Numbered from the stretch's first letter, positions 8,749-17,000 are shown. The stretch: 64,000 nucleotides of DNA from CBDCFV01 sp963664625 (GCA_963664625.1 OY761541.1:186001-250000), one strand, 5' to 3'. Notes: generated by a model not told the origin, from the sequence alone. Numbers and translations are program-made.

Positions 8749-9705
8749 TCAGTTGACCGGAGCAAGCAGAGCGTCAACAAAGTCCTGAGTGTCGAAGGGA
8801 GCCAAATCGTCCAACTGCTCCCCGGTGCCAATGAACATTATAGGGACCCCCAATTCCTGTCTTATCGACAGAACGATGCCGCCCCGGGCGGTGCCGTCCA
8901 GCTTGGCCAGGAATATCCCGGTGCAGTCCACTGCCTCTTTGAATGACTTGGCTTGGGCAAGGCCGTTATGGCCTGTGGTTGCATCCAGCGTCAATATCAC
9001 CTGATGGGGCGCGGTCGAATCCAAGCGCTTCAGCACCCGGTCGATCTTGCCCAACTCCTCCATCAAATTAGTCTTGGTGTGCAAACGTCCGGCGGTGTCG
9101 ATAAAGATAATGTCGGCGCCTCGGGCTTTACCGGCTTGGTAGGCATCGTAGGCTACGGCGCCAGGGTCGGCTCCGGAACGATGGCTGATGACCTCTACGC
9201 CAACTCGTCCGCCCCAGATCTCCAACTGCTCGGCGCCGGCTGCCCGGAATGTGTCTGCGGCCCCGAGAATGACCTTTTTCCCTGCTTGTTTGTAGTGGTG
9301 GGCAAGCTTGGCGATGCTGGTGGTCTTGCCTACTCCGTTCACACCCACCATCAGCACTACGTATGGAGAGGCTTCATCAACTGAATCCAACCAAGGGTCA
9401 TCGGCTTCCCCCGGGTCAAGGTCCCGTACCAACGCTTCCTTCAGTACCTGAAACACTTGGTCGGGGTCTTCCAGCTTTTCGTCCCTTACCCGAACCTTCA
9501 TCTCGTCAATAATACGAAGCGAGGTATCTACTCCTACATCGGAAGAGATCAGTATCTCTTCGAGTTCCTCCCAGACCGAGTCATCCAAACGAGACGAGCG
9601 GAGCACGTTGAGAATTCGCCCAAACCACCGTCCCCGGCTGGGTTCCACCCCGGTCTCAGTACGCTTCTTGTTCTCTTCGCGGTTACGCCGAAAAATGCCA
9701 AGCAT
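8749..9705 (-). CDS. ftsY: Signal recognition particle receptor FtsY
   Basis: SRP GTPase that docks ribosome-SRP complexes at the membrane. It has 318 residues with a short basic N-terminus (lacking a long acidic A domain), an N domain at about residues 25-110, and the G domain. Visible motifs are the P-loop GVNGVGKTTSIAKLA, ADTFRAAGAEQL, IDTAGRLHTKTNL, KLDGTARGG and the C-terminal GTGEQLDDLAPFD. It follows rnc by 16 bases on the same strand; an rnc-ftsY neighbourhood is common in bacteria. Confidence 0.97.
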   Translation of the reverse strand: MLGIFRRNREENKKRTETGVEPSRGRWFGRILNVLRSSRLDDSVWEELEEILISSDVGVDTSLRIIDEMKVRVRDEKLEDPDQVFQVLKEALVRDLDPGEADDPWLDSVDEASPYVVLMVGVNGVGKTTSIAKLAHHYKQAGKKVILGAADTFRAAGAEQLEIWGGRVGVEVISHRSGADPGAVAYDAYQAGKARGADIIFIDTAGRLHTKTNLMEELGKIDRVLKRLDSTAPHQVILTLDATTGHNGLAQAKSFKEAVDCTGIFLAKLDGTARGGIVLSIRQELGVPIMFIGTGEQLDDLAPFDTQDFVDALLAPVN

Positions 9706-9721
9706 AAAACAACTTCAATAT

Positions 9722-10414
9722 TTAAAGGTCCGAAAGTCGGCGGAGCGCATCGGCGGCGGCATCCTGTTCGGCGTCGCTGCGTCTCCCTCCGCGCCCTATG
9801 CCGATGGCGTGTCCGTCTACCAGAACCTCAACCGTGAACGAGGGAGCATGGTCGGGGCCTTCTGTGGAGATCAAATTATAACGCGGGGACGGGATGCCCA
9901 TACCTTGAACGTGCTCTTGCAACCGAGACTTGGGGTTCTCGATGGGCGGACCTTCAGATTGCAGCACTTCCAGTTGGGGTTCCAACAGACGGAGCACAAA
10001 CCGCTTGGCGTTATCGTAGTCCTGGTCCAAGTACACCGCCGCTACCACGGCTTCGAAGGACGCTGCCAGGATCGAGTCCCTTTCACGTCCACCCGTAGCC
10101 TCTTCACCCTTCCCAAGTACCAGGAATTCTCCTATACCAATACGCCGCGCCAATCGGGCCAGCGATTCGGTCCGGACCAAAGCAGCACGTTGTTTGGTCA
10201 ACTCACCCTCGCTGAAGAGGGGGAACCTGCGGAAGAGCTCCGTTGACACCGTTAGCTCAATAACCGAGTCACCCAGAAACTCCAAGCGTTCGTATGACTG
10301 TGCAAACTCTCCCGCTTGCTCGTTGAGGAATGACCGGTGGACCATCGCCTGTTGAAGCAGCCCTGGGTCTTGAAACTCCAAGCCCAAGGCTGCTTCCAAG
10401 CGTTTCAGGGTCAC
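9722..10414 (-). CDS. rnc: Ribonuclease III
   Basis: Double-strand-specific endoribonuclease for rRNA and mRNA processing. It has 230 residues. The RNase III domain carries the signature ERLEFLGDSVIEL (about residues 43-55) and later acidic residues in the AASFEAVVAAVYLD helix. A C-terminal double-stranded-RNA-binding domain starts at NPKSRLQEHVQ and includes AEQDAAADALRRL. The start is a GTG, nine bases after the stop of the DsbA-like selenoprotein gene, suggesting cotranscription from the promoter at 11080-11109. Confidence 0.97.
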   Translation of the reverse strand: MTLKRLEAALGLEFQDPGLLQQAMVHRSFLNEQAGEFAQSYERLEFLGDSVIELTVSTELFRRFPLFSEGELTKQRAALVRTESLARLARRIGIGEFLVLGKGEEATGGRERDSILAASFEAVVAAVYLDQDYDNAKRFVLRLLEPQLEVLQSEGPPIENPKSRLQEHVQGMGIPSPRYNLISTEGPDHAPSFTVEVLVDGHAIGIGRGGRRSDAEQDAAADALRRLSDL

Positions 10415-10423
10415 CGGATGACC

Positions 10424-11050
10424 TTAGATGACGCCGTGAGGCCAGGGCGGCTGCGGGCGCTTGAATTCCCCGACGTGAGCGAACTCTTTCATCGAGTGCA
10501 TCAGGTTGTCGTAGATTTCCACTGACTGCTCATCGGGCGGGATGAACATCTTGAGGAACGCGAAGTTGCCGTTGTCGAAGACGAAAGTAGGCACACCGAA
10601 TGCGCCGTACTCGTCCACCGCCTTGGTGTGGCTCTCCGCGAGTTCCTTCAGCAACTCAGGGTCGACGATGTCCTCCCTGAAGCGGGCCATGTCAATTCCG
10701 GCCTTTTCACCGGCCGCGTCAATGACCGCTTGGTCGTTCAGGTCGGCCTTGTCTTCGTGACGGGCCTTAAGCAGGGCCATGAAGTAAGCCTCGAAAGCTT
10801 CCTTGCCCTGCCGCTTGACTGCCAGTCCGGCCATGTGGGCAAGCAGAACGGGATCGGAGCCGTCCTGTACTTCGGCCCGGTCCCAGACGTTGTCGCCTTC
10901 CTTGTTGTTGACCTGCGCCAGAGAGAACGGTTGCCAGTCAACGTCGATGTTGTTTCCGCTTTGTTCCCGGACCTTTGCCAACCACATGTTGGCATTGTAT
11001 ACGAAAGGTCAACGGAAATCGTAATACGTGGTGAACTCAGACTCAGCCAC
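10424..11050 (-). CDS. DsbA-family thiol oxidoreductase, probable selenoprotein (in-frame TGA at 11011-11009)
   Basis: Thioredoxin-fold DsbA/FrnE-type protein of 208 residues if the internal TGA is read as selenocysteine. The sequence around it is TTYYDFR-U-PFVYNANMWLA, so Sec takes the place of the first active-site cysteine; the second CxxC position is valine. The cis-proline loop FGVPTFVFDNG is present near residue 150. A reading starting only at the ATG at 10987 would lack the active-site strand. AGGAGG lies seven bases before the GTG at 11050 and one base before an ATG at 11056, and a strong promoter is upstream. A SECIS-like hairpin directly follows the TGA (10970-11011). The alternative is a sequencing error or decayed Cys codon. 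Confidence 0.82.
10970..11011 (-). promoter_or_regulatory. SECIS-like hairpin following the in-frame UGA of the DsbA-like gene
   Basis: Reading the minus strand from the UGA, GACCUUU (overlapping the UGA) pairs perfectly with AAAGGUC. Inside it GCCAAC pairs with GUUGGC around the loop AUGUG. The loop begins 22 nt after the UGA, within the 16-37 nt range described for bacterial SECIS elements, and it contains GU. There is a 10-nt bulge on the 5' side. Both stems are within coding sequence, as expected in bacteria. Confidence 0.75.
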
Positions 11051-11079
11051 AACCATACCTCCTAGTTTTAGCTGCCAAG

Positions 11080-11109
11080 ATTGTATCCATCGATAAAGCC
11101 GTTTGTCAA
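11080..11109 (-). promoter_or_regulatory. Sigma70-type promoter of the DsbA-like selenoprotein gene
   Basis: On the minus strand a perfect -35 TTGACA is followed after 18 bp by -10 TACAAT, about 25 bp before the Shine-Dalgarno sequence. It probably drives the DsbA-rnc-ftsY run. Confidence 0.8.
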
Positions 11110-11162
11110 AGCAAACACAGGACTACCTCAGTGTTTCTCGTCAAGGAGAACGTCCATTGCCC

Positions 11163-11861
11163 CTAGAGCCATATCAACATGAGTGTGGCGGCACCCCCCA
11201 GGAATAAGGCTACGGCCCAGAATAAGTCCACATTGATCCAGCCCCGCCTCAAGAACGCCAGTCCCACCTTCTTGTAGACCACCATGGCGACAGGGAACAT
11301 GACCAGCACCATGGCCAGAGTATGTATGCCAAGTCCGATGCTCCACGCCACTGAGGTATCGGTCAAGTCTAGGAAGTCGGCGTGGTGGTCCAAGTCTCCC
11401 AAGCCGTGCTCCCGCTCATTGAGGTTCAAAATAATCGGAGCCAGCATCAGGCCCGCGCCGTGAGAAGTAGCCATCAGGAACGACCACAGGATGAGGTCGC
11501 GGGGAGTGACCTGCATCCCCACCCACCTTGGATGACGGTAGTAGCGGAAGACCTTGTACCCGCCGAACAGCAACAGCGCAATGCCCGAGAAAATCCTGAC
11601 CCAGTCCAGTGGAATGAATGCCCCGATGATCAACAGGGACACGGCCACAACCGCGAGAGAGGCGGCGTGACCGGCGGTGACAAAAACCAGCGCCCGGGTT
11701 ATAGCCCAAGCGCTGCGTTGTTGCAGTCCCAAAGCCACCGCGAAGAGCCAGCCCATGGCCGGATTGAGGCCGTGGAAAGCTCCCAATGCAGCCAGACCCG
11801 CCAAGGCCCCCAAGGAGGCCAACGCGGCGGGCTCAACGTGGGCAAGGAACGAAAGAAGCAT
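11163..11861 (-). CDS. Six-to-seven-helix membrane protein downstream of SBP56
   Basis: A 232-residue, highly hydrophobic protein with 6-7 predicted helices. Motifs AFHGLNPAMGWLFAVALGLQ and TAGHAASLAVV recall the histidine-containing helices of NicO/UreH/TauE-type transporters, but I cannot assign a family. Several histidines occur in membrane or loop positions (HGLNP, TSHGAG, LDHHADF, GIHTLAM), suggesting metal coordination or transport. It begins 12 bp after the SBP56 stop, so the pair is very likely one operon and the protein probably serves SBP56, for instance in copper or sulfur handling. That role is inference. Confidence 0.8.
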   Translation of the reverse strand: MLLSFLAHVEPAALASLGALAGLAALGAFHGLNPAMGWLFAVALGLQQRSAWAITRALVFVTAGHAASLAVVAVSLLIIGAFIPLDWVRIFSGIALLLFGGYKVFRYYRHPRWVGMQVTPRDLILWSFLMATSHGAGLMLAPIILNLNEREHGLGDLDHHADFLDLTDTSVAWSIGLGIHTLAMVLVMFPVAMVVYKKVGLAFLRRGWINVDLFWAVALFLGGAATLMLIWL

Positions 11862-11873
11862 CCAGGGAAAACT

Positions 11874-13253
11874 TTACGGATAACAGAAAGAGTCGGACGA
11901 TGCGTCCCCTCCTTCCAAACGTACTTGGTGCGCCCTGGTCCGACCGAAATCAACGAAGAAGTCCGGGTCCACCTCCATGCCTCCCTCCGGGTTGGTGTTG
12001 ACCTTGATCATCCATCCGGTCATGTCGTTGTAGAACACGTCGTCCCAAGAACTGTACAGGGAATTGGTGACGTAGACCCGGCGCCCGTCCCGGCTTATCT
12101 CCACCATCTGCGGAGCCCCAACCAGTGGACCGGAAGCGGGGTGGGCGGCTTTCCTCACGATGCCGCCCGCCTGCACCGTGGCGGTGAGTTCAGGGTTGAA
12201 CGGGTCGGAAACGTCGTACTGGCGCAGTTCCCCCGTTCCCCAACAGGAAACATAGAGGAATTTGTCGTCCACCGAGAGGTCCAGGTCGGTGACCAACGGC
12301 GGCACAGCACCCAGCGGTTTGAGTGCATCGGGAAGCAGGTTGGCGTCGGCCGGCTCGGCTGGAATCTCGATGACCTTCTTCGCGGCCCACTTGCCGTTTT
12401 CCCGGTACCAAGTGAACACCGCGGACGACAGGTCATTGGCGTTTACCACCACTCCAACGAACCCGTAGGCCTGGGTCGGATTGTGAGCGGGACGCAGTTC
12501 CAAGGCCATTTGGTACTCGGAACCCAGGTCCACCTCTTGAATGTGCCGGCGGCGGCGCAAGTCCCAGAAGTGGATTTTATGGCCGTAATTGTGGTTAACG
12601 ATGTGTTCCAACACCGGGCCGTTCTCGAACATGTCCGGCGTGCCCCATTCGCTGGTGACTGCGACGTCCAAGCCGATATGCCACCAGAAATCGTAGGACA
12701 TTTGTTGAGTGCCCCGGTCCAATTCCCAGCGGCCCAGCGGTTCGAAGGTGTTGTGGTCTATGCGCATGATTCCGCCGGGCGCACCGCCTTCGGCGGACCC
12801 GATGCCGTTCAGGTAGATGGCGTCGGGGCCGCAATGGACTGTGTGAAGACGGCTATAGCCGGTGCGGGCGAATATGGTGTCGGACTCCACTGTTTTGACC
12901 AATTGTGGATTGTAGGGGTCCGGCTTGGTGTCCAGGATGTATATCCGGGACGTTCGAAGGGTTGGGACAACGAGATACCGCCGCTCCAGGTGAGGATGGG
13001 GAGCGTAGGGACAAAGGGCCGAACTGCAAGCGTTCCAACCGAAATGATGCAGTTCATCCCCGACGTTGGGTAGTTCGACGGTACTCACTATCCTGCTGTA
13101 ATTGGAGGAAGCGGGGTCAAGGTCTACAACCGACATGCTGTCGGGGCGTCCGTCCACGTTTAGACCGGCCACGTACCCCAACCTCTCAGGCGGGGCTTGG
13201 GTAGCCATCTCGGGCGACGGATAAAAGGTTGGGTCCGGTTGAAGAAGAGCCAA
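11874..13253 (-). CDS. Selenium-binding protein SBP56 family (methanethiol oxidase-like)
   Basis: A 459-residue beta-propeller of the SBP56/SELENBP1 family. Bacterial members characterised as MtoX oxidise methanethiol to formaldehyde, H2S and H2O2 with copper. It has the conserved cysteine in HFGWNACSS, the downstream YAPHPHLERRYLV, HTVHCGPDAIYLNGIG and YDFWWHIGLDVAVTSEWGTP blocks, and the RLEGGDASSDSFCYP C-terminus. The start is TTG, five bases after GAGGTG, behind a good promoter. No export signal is seen, unlike many periplasmic MtoX proteins. The neighbour at 11163 follows in the same operon. Confidence 0.93.
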   Translation of the reverse strand: MALLQPDPTFYPSPEMATQAPPERLGYVAGLNVDGRPDSMSVVDLDPASSNYSRIVSTVELPNVGDELHHFGWNACSSALCPYAPHPHLERRYLVVPTLRTSRIYILDTKPDPYNPQLVKTVESDTIFARTGYSRLHTVHCGPDAIYLNGIGSAEGGAPGGIMRIDHNTFEPLGRWELDRGTQQMSYDFWWHIGLDVAVTSEWGTPDMFENGPVLEHIVNHNYGHKIHFWDLRRRRHIQEVDLGSEYQMALELRPAHNPTQAYGFVGVVVNANDLSSAVFTWYRENGKWAAKKVIEIPAEPADANLLPDALKPLGAVPPLVTDLDLSVDDKFLYVSCWGTGELRQYDVSDPFNPELTATVQAGGIVRKAAHPASGPLVGAPQMVEISRDGRRVYVTNSLYSSWDDVFYNDMTGWMIKVNTNPEGGMEVDPDFFVDFGRTRAHQVRLEGGDASSDSFCYP

Positions 13254-13285
13254 GGCAACACCTCATGCGGGTTAAAGATGTGGGC

Positions 13286-13314
13286 ATTCTATAGAACCCA
13301 ACGAAGCCTATCAA
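13286..13314 (-). promoter_or_regulatory. Promoter of the SBP56 operon
   Basis: Minus strand: -35 TTGATA, 17-bp spacer, -10 TAGAAT, ending about 33 bp before the TTG start. It is divergent from the CCA-adding enzyme promoter. Confidence 0.65.
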
Positions 13315-13354
13315 GTTGAATGCCGCCCGGCGGGCCAAGGGAGAGCGACCCGTA

Positions 13355-13363
13355 TGCTATAAT
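13355..13363 (+). promoter_or_regulatory. Extended -10 promoter for the CCA-adding enzyme gene
   Basis: TGCTATAAT, an extended -10 with perfect TATAAT and no clear -35. It lies inside the upstream part of the longest open frame, which argues that translation starts downstream of about 13370. Confidence 0.6.
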
Positions 13364-13423
13364 AGCGTTCTCAGGAGGCCCTCCACGCCCGATATTCTCT
13401 ATAGCCGACTCCTCATCGATGGT

Positions 13424-14680
13424 GTGGTACGCAGTATCGGCGAGAAAAGCCTTGTGCTGTTCCAAGAGTTGCGGCGACTGTCCTTGAGAGAGTCCCTGCC
13501 GGTGTACTTGGTAGGGGGGCCGGTCCGTGACGCTTTGATGGGCGTTCCCATCAAAGACCTTGACTTCGTGGTGGAAGGCAACGCTCCTCCGTTGGCCGGA
13601 CAAATCGCGGAAAGCCTGGGCGGGCGGGCCTTGGTCCACACCACTTTCGGTACCGCAACCGTTACATTGGATGATGCGCACGTCGACCTGGTTACGGCCC
13701 GCAGCGAAGTATATCCTTATCCCGGAGCCCTTCCCCGAGTCACCCCTTCCAGACTCGACGACGACTTGTCCCGGCGCGACTTCACCATGAACGCCCTGGC
13801 TCTGCCCATCTGCCAAGAGAACCCCGATGTCGTGGACCACCACGGCGGCGTGGAAGACATCCGATCGGGAGCGGTCCGGGCCCTCCACTCTGCCAGCTTC
13901 CGGGACGATCCTACCCGGCTGTTGAGGGCTGTTCGCTACGAACAACGGTTGGGTTTTCAGATAGAAGAAGATACGCTTAGCTGGATGGGCGAGGCCGTCA
14001 CCCAGGGATGCATCAGTACCGTCACTGGCGACCGGTTGCGGCACGAAATCGACAGGACTTTCCAAGAGGAAAATCCAGCGCCCGCATTACGCAGGGCGGC
14101 TTCGCTGGGCATTCTGCCCAGTATACACCCTTCGTTGACGGACGCTGGGCCGATGGAACGGTTAGCGTCCGTTATGGCGACGGCAACCGCGCCGGGAATG
14201 GAGAAACTTGCCGGCGCTCACAAGTCACTGCTTTACTTGGCGGCCCTTGTTTACCCTCTTTCTCCCGCCGACACCGATGCCGTAATACAACGACTGAATA
14301 TGCCAAACGCTTGGGCGCAGGTAGTCCGAGACACCGTTGACCTGAAAGTAAAAGTAGCGGAACGGCGCATCGCCGACCTTGCATTGTCCGGGTCGCAACT
14401 GGCCCGGTTGGTGGAGCCGTATGCCAAGGAAGCAGTGCTGGCAGTTTCCATGTTAACGGAGTCGCCCAGTGTGAGCCGCCAGTTGGGCCGATACTTGGAA
14501 GAACTACGATTCGTATCACCGTCTTTGGACGGACGGAAACTGCTGGCGATGGGAGTTCCGTCAGGGCCGATGATGGGGCAAATTCTCAACGATTTGCGAA
14601 ACGCCAGGCTGGACGGCCAGATTGGCACCGAGGAGGAAGAGCGGGGCTTGGTACAAAAACTATTGGTCCAAGGAGGGTAA
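13424..14680 (+). CDS. cca: tRNA nucleotidyltransferase (CCA-adding enzyme)/poly(A) polymerase family
   Basis: Class II nucleotidyltransferase that adds or repairs the 3' CCA of tRNAs. The head domain has VYLVGGPVRDALMG, the metal-binding DLDFVVEG (D-x-D), RRDFTMNALAL, and FRDDPTRLLRAVRYEQRLGF; a helical C-terminal region follows. There is no HD, CBS or DHH domain. About 418 residues from the GTG at 13424. The frame stays open to 13316, but a TATAAT promoter at 13358 makes an earlier start unlikely. The ribosome-binding site for the GTG is weak, so the start is uncertain; an AGGAGG at 13373 has no suitable start codon next to it. Confidence 0.9.
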   Translation: MVRSIGEKSLVLFQELRRLSLRESLPVYLVGGPVRDALMGVPIKDLDFVVEGNAPPLAGQIAESLGGRALVHTTFGTATVTLDDAHVDLVTARSEVYPYPGALPRVTPSRLDDDLSRRDFTMNALALPICQENPDVVDHHGGVEDIRSGAVRALHSASFRDDPTRLLRAVRYEQRLGFQIEEDTLSWMGEAVTQGCISTVTGDRLRHEIDRTFQEENPAPALRRAASLGILPSIHPSLTDAGPMERLASVMATATAPGMEKLAGAHKSLLYLAALVYPLSPADTDAVIQRLNMPNAWAQVVRDTVDLKVKVAERRIADLALSGSQLARLVEPYAKEAVLAVSMLTESPSVSRQLGRYLEELRFVSPSLDGRKLLAMGVPSGPMMGQILNDLRNARLDGQIGTEEEERGLVQKLLVQGG

Positions 14681-14687
14681 CCGTCTC

Positions 14688-14900
14688 ATGGATGAGGACT
14701 TGACGGCGGAGGCTTGCGTCATCTGCGGAGACGCCTTGGATGGAATACACCAGACTTCGTGCCAGATGTGCGGGGGCAAGTTCCATCAACCGTGGACCGA
14801 GGACAGCGATATTCCCATGTGTGGCCGCATTGGCAGCCACGAAGAGGCCTTGGCCATCGTATTTTTGTGCGACGACTGCTACTTCGGCCGGAGACCCTGA
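14688..14900 (+). CDS. Small cysteine-rich (zinc-binding) protein
   Basis: 70 residues with three CxxC knuckles and one more cysteine (ACVICGD, SCQMCGGKFHQPW, MCG, CDDCYFG), a treble-clef or zinc-ribbon pattern. The His in KFHQ could be an additional ligand. AGGAGGG precedes the ATG by ten bases, and the gene begins seven bases after the cca stop, so it is probably cotranscribed with cca. I do not recognise the family. A structural zinc is the only supportable inference. Confidence 0.75.
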   Translation: MDEDLTAEACVICGDALDGIHQTSCQMCGGKFHQPWTEDSDIPMCGRIGSHEEALAIVFLCDDCYFGRRP

Positions 14901-14930
14901 TACCGGGCAAATGATCGGAGACGTAATTTA

Positions 14931-15968
14931 ATGCAAGCAGTATATATTGAGTCCCACGGGGGGCCTGAAGTCCTGACCTATGGGGAGCGCCCCGACCCTC
15001 AAGTCGGGGCGGGCGAAGTGAAACTCAAAGTAAGGGCCACGGCGCTGAACCGCTTGGACCTGTACACCCGAGAAGGGGGCCGCGGCCTGCAACGCGAATT
15101 TCCGCCTCCGTTAATCCTGGGCGGCGATTGCGCCGGGGAGGTCGCCGAAGTGGGGTCGGGCGTCAACGGGCTGAAAGAGGGTGACCGGGTCATCGTCAAT
15201 CCGCGGTTGAGTTGCCAGCAGTGCACCGTTTGTCTTGCCGGGCAGGACGACCTTTGCCGCAGGTCACAATTCCTGGGGAGCGCCATCGACGGGAGCTACG
15301 CCGAGTACTTGTCCGTTCCGGCAGCCAACGTCCACTCGATTTCCGACCAAGTGACCTTCGAGCAGGCGGCAGCGGTGCCTACGACCTACCTGCCGGTCTG
15401 GAACATGCTGGTGCGTCGCCTGCAACTGAAATCATGGCAGACGGTGCTGGTCCTGTCGGCCTCCGCCGGCGTCGGCACTGCGGCAATCCAAGCCGCCAAG
15501 GACGTTATCGGCGCGAGGGTAATCGCCACGACAAGCACACCTGAAAAAGCAGCCAAAGCCAAGGAGTTGGGCGCGGACGAAGTCATCAACTACAACGAGG
15601 AAGACATCCGTCAGCGGGTGCGTGAATTGACCCGGGGGGCCGGCGTCGATTGCGTGGTGGACCACGTTGGGGCCGACTTCTTTGCCCCCGCCTTTGCTTC
15701 CCTGCGGCCGGGAGGGCGCTACGGCATTTGCGGCGCGACCACGGGGCTTCGCACCGAACTTCACTTAGGGCTGCTGTTCAGCCAGCAGAAAGAGGTCTAT
15801 GGCGTTTACATGGGCACCAAGGAGGACATGCGGGAGATCGCCGAGATGCTGAACCGCGGGGCGATCAAGCCGGTGGTGGACCGCACCTTCGCCCTGCCGG
15901 ACGCCGCGGAAGCCCACCGCACCATGGAAGCGACCAGCTTCTTCGGGAAGTTGGTGTTGACGCAATAG
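14931..15968 (+). CDS. Zinc-containing alcohol dehydrogenase/quinone oxidoreductase (MDR) family
   Basis: A 345-residue medium-chain dehydrogenase/reductase. The GroES-like N-domain is followed by the structural-zinc lobe CQQCTVCLAGQDDLC. The Rossmann segment GVGTAAIQAAKDVIGARVI and TSTPEKAAKAKELGADEVINY bind NAD(P). RBS GGAGA precedes the ATG. A short remnant of a second copy of the 3' end is found at 16795-16836. The substrate is unknown. Confidence 0.93.
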   Translation: MQAVYIESHGGPEVLTYGERPDPQVGAGEVKLKVRATALNRLDLYTREGGRGLQREFPPPLILGGDCAGEVAEVGSGVNGLKEGDRVIVNPRLSCQQCTVCLAGQDDLCRRSQFLGSAIDGSYAEYLSVPAANVHSISDQVTFEQAAAVPTTYLPVWNMLVRRLQLKSWQTVLVLSASAGVGTAAIQAAKDVIGARVIATTSTPEKAAKAKELGADEVINYNEEDIRQRVRELTRGAGVDCVVDHVGADFFAPAFASLRPGGRYGICGATTGLRTELHLGLLFSQQKEVYGVYMGTKEDMREIAEMLNRGAIKPVVDRTFALPDAAEAHRTMEATSFFGKLVLTQ

Positions 15969-16003
15969 AGAGAAGAAGTTGGTAATACGCTGGGGCTTCG
16001 TTT

Positions 16004-16753
16004 ATGACGACCGCAAAGGTCAATGAAGAGCTTATTCAACAGGTAGTAAACGCGCTCGTAGCGGAATACGCGCCCCAGCAGGTAATCCTGTTTGGTTCCT
16101 ACGCCTACGGTGTGCCGGACGATGACAGCGACATCGACCTGCTGATTGTTAAGGAAACGGAAGATCCCTTCATGAAACGGGTGACCGAGGCGCGCCGGGC
16201 ATCGGACGGAACGCATCCGGGAATTGCCGTCGATTTCTTTGTTTTGACTCCCGACGAAATGAACAGCCGACTTCTGAAGGGAGACCATTTCATCGAGGAC
16301 ATTGTGGAGAACGGACGGGCGCTGTACGGAGAGGCGTCGTGGAATAAGGAAGCGGTATTGATGACGGGCGGAGAATCCAGCTACCCAATGGACTGGCTGA
16401 CAATCGCGGAACGGGACTTGCGGCGAGTTAGCATACTTTTGGCATCTGAAGACCCTGAAGGAGCCGGATTCCACCTTCAGCAGGCTTTGGAAAAGGCCCT
16501 GAAAGCCTTTCTGATTTATAGCGGCTGGCGGCTGCAACGGACTCATAACCTGGTATCGTTGCTGGACTCTGCTCTGGCTTATGACCTCGACCTGGAGGAA
16601 TTCCGTCTTCTTTGCAAAGAGGTTACCGAATACTATTTTGCGGAGCGGTATCCAAGCACCGGCCGCACCGGCCCCGGAATGATCGAGGTCAGGGATAATC
16701 TTGACAAGGCCCAAGAAATGGTGCTGAAGATACGGGCTGCCATCACCGGCTGA
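16004..16753 (+). CDS. Fused MNT nucleotidyltransferase - HEPN domain protein
   Basis: A 249-residue fusion. Residues ~1-110 are a minimal nucleotidyltransferase with ILFGSYAYG and the catalytic DSDIDLLIV plus a third acidic residue in AVDFFVL. Residues ~125-249 are a HEPN domain (PMDWLTIAERDLRRVSILL, FHLQQALEKALKAFLIY, LQRTHNLVSLL, EYYFAERYP). Separate MNT and HEPN genes form type VII toxin-antitoxin pairs in which the MNT AMPylates the HEPN RNase; here both are one polypeptide. The canonical R-x4-6-H RNase motif is not clear, only QRTH, so ribonuclease activity is uncertain. It is flanked by duplicated dehydrogenase 3' ends. Confidence 0.88.
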   Translation: MTTAKVNEELIQQVVNALVAEYAPQQVILFGSYAYGVPDDDSDIDLLIVKETEDPFMKRVTEARRASDGTHPGIAVDFFVLTPDEMNSRLLKGDHFIEDIVENGRALYGEASWNKEAVLMTGGESSYPMDWLTIAERDLRRVSILLASEDPEGAGFHLQQALEKALKAFLIYSGWRLQRTHNLVSLLDSALAYDLDLEEFRLLCKEVTEYYFAERYPSTGRTGPGMIEVRDNLDKAQEMVLKIRAAITG

Positions 16754-16794
16754 GCTACTTGCCTTTTTGGTCCTGCATATCGAGGAACGAGACC

Positions 16795-16836
16795 GGCCAG
16801 CGTAACCGGTTTCTTCGGGGAGCTGGTGTTGCGGTA
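16795..16836 (+). pseudogene. Remnant of an alcohol dehydrogenase 3' end
   Basis: The stretch encodes TGFFGELVLR-stop, matching the C-terminus of the complete dehydrogenase (TSFFGKLVLTQ-stop at 15934-15968) at both protein and DNA level. The rest of the copy is gone. This suggests that the MNT-HEPN gene lies where a tandem dehydrogenase duplicate once stood. Confidence 0.6.
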
Positions 16837-16844
16837 GGGATAGC

Positions 16845-17000
16845 TTATTTCAGCCAATACCCGGCAACAAACGTTAGGAAGCTATATCCCCAATCTATCT
16901 GTTGCATGATAACCAGCCACGACCCTATGCCGAGGAAGGAAAAGGTAACGGCCGCCCGGGACACAACTCGCACCCAACGCTCGCCATTCTCTGGCGTCAC
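16845..17000 (-). CDS. Small membrane protein, second of an overlapping pair
   Basis: 51 codons from a GTG whose GTGA overlaps the stop of the preceding small gene, so translation is probably coupled. The N-terminus is polar (TPENGERWVRVVSR) and is followed by one or two hydrophobic segments (AAVTFSFLGIGSWLVI and YSFLTFVAGYWL). It is too short for most gene finders. The family is not recognised. Confidence 0.5.
   Translation of the reverse strand: MTPENGERWVRVVSRAAVTFSFLGIGSWLVIMQQIDWGYSFLTFVAGYWLK

Noticed and set aside
11382..13073. A 563-codon open frame opposite the SBP56 gene
   Set aside because: Antisense shadow; crosses two real genes of the other strand.
13316..13423. N-terminal extension of the CCA-adding enzyme
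   Set aside because: A TATAAT promoter lies inside it and the residues are unlike the family.
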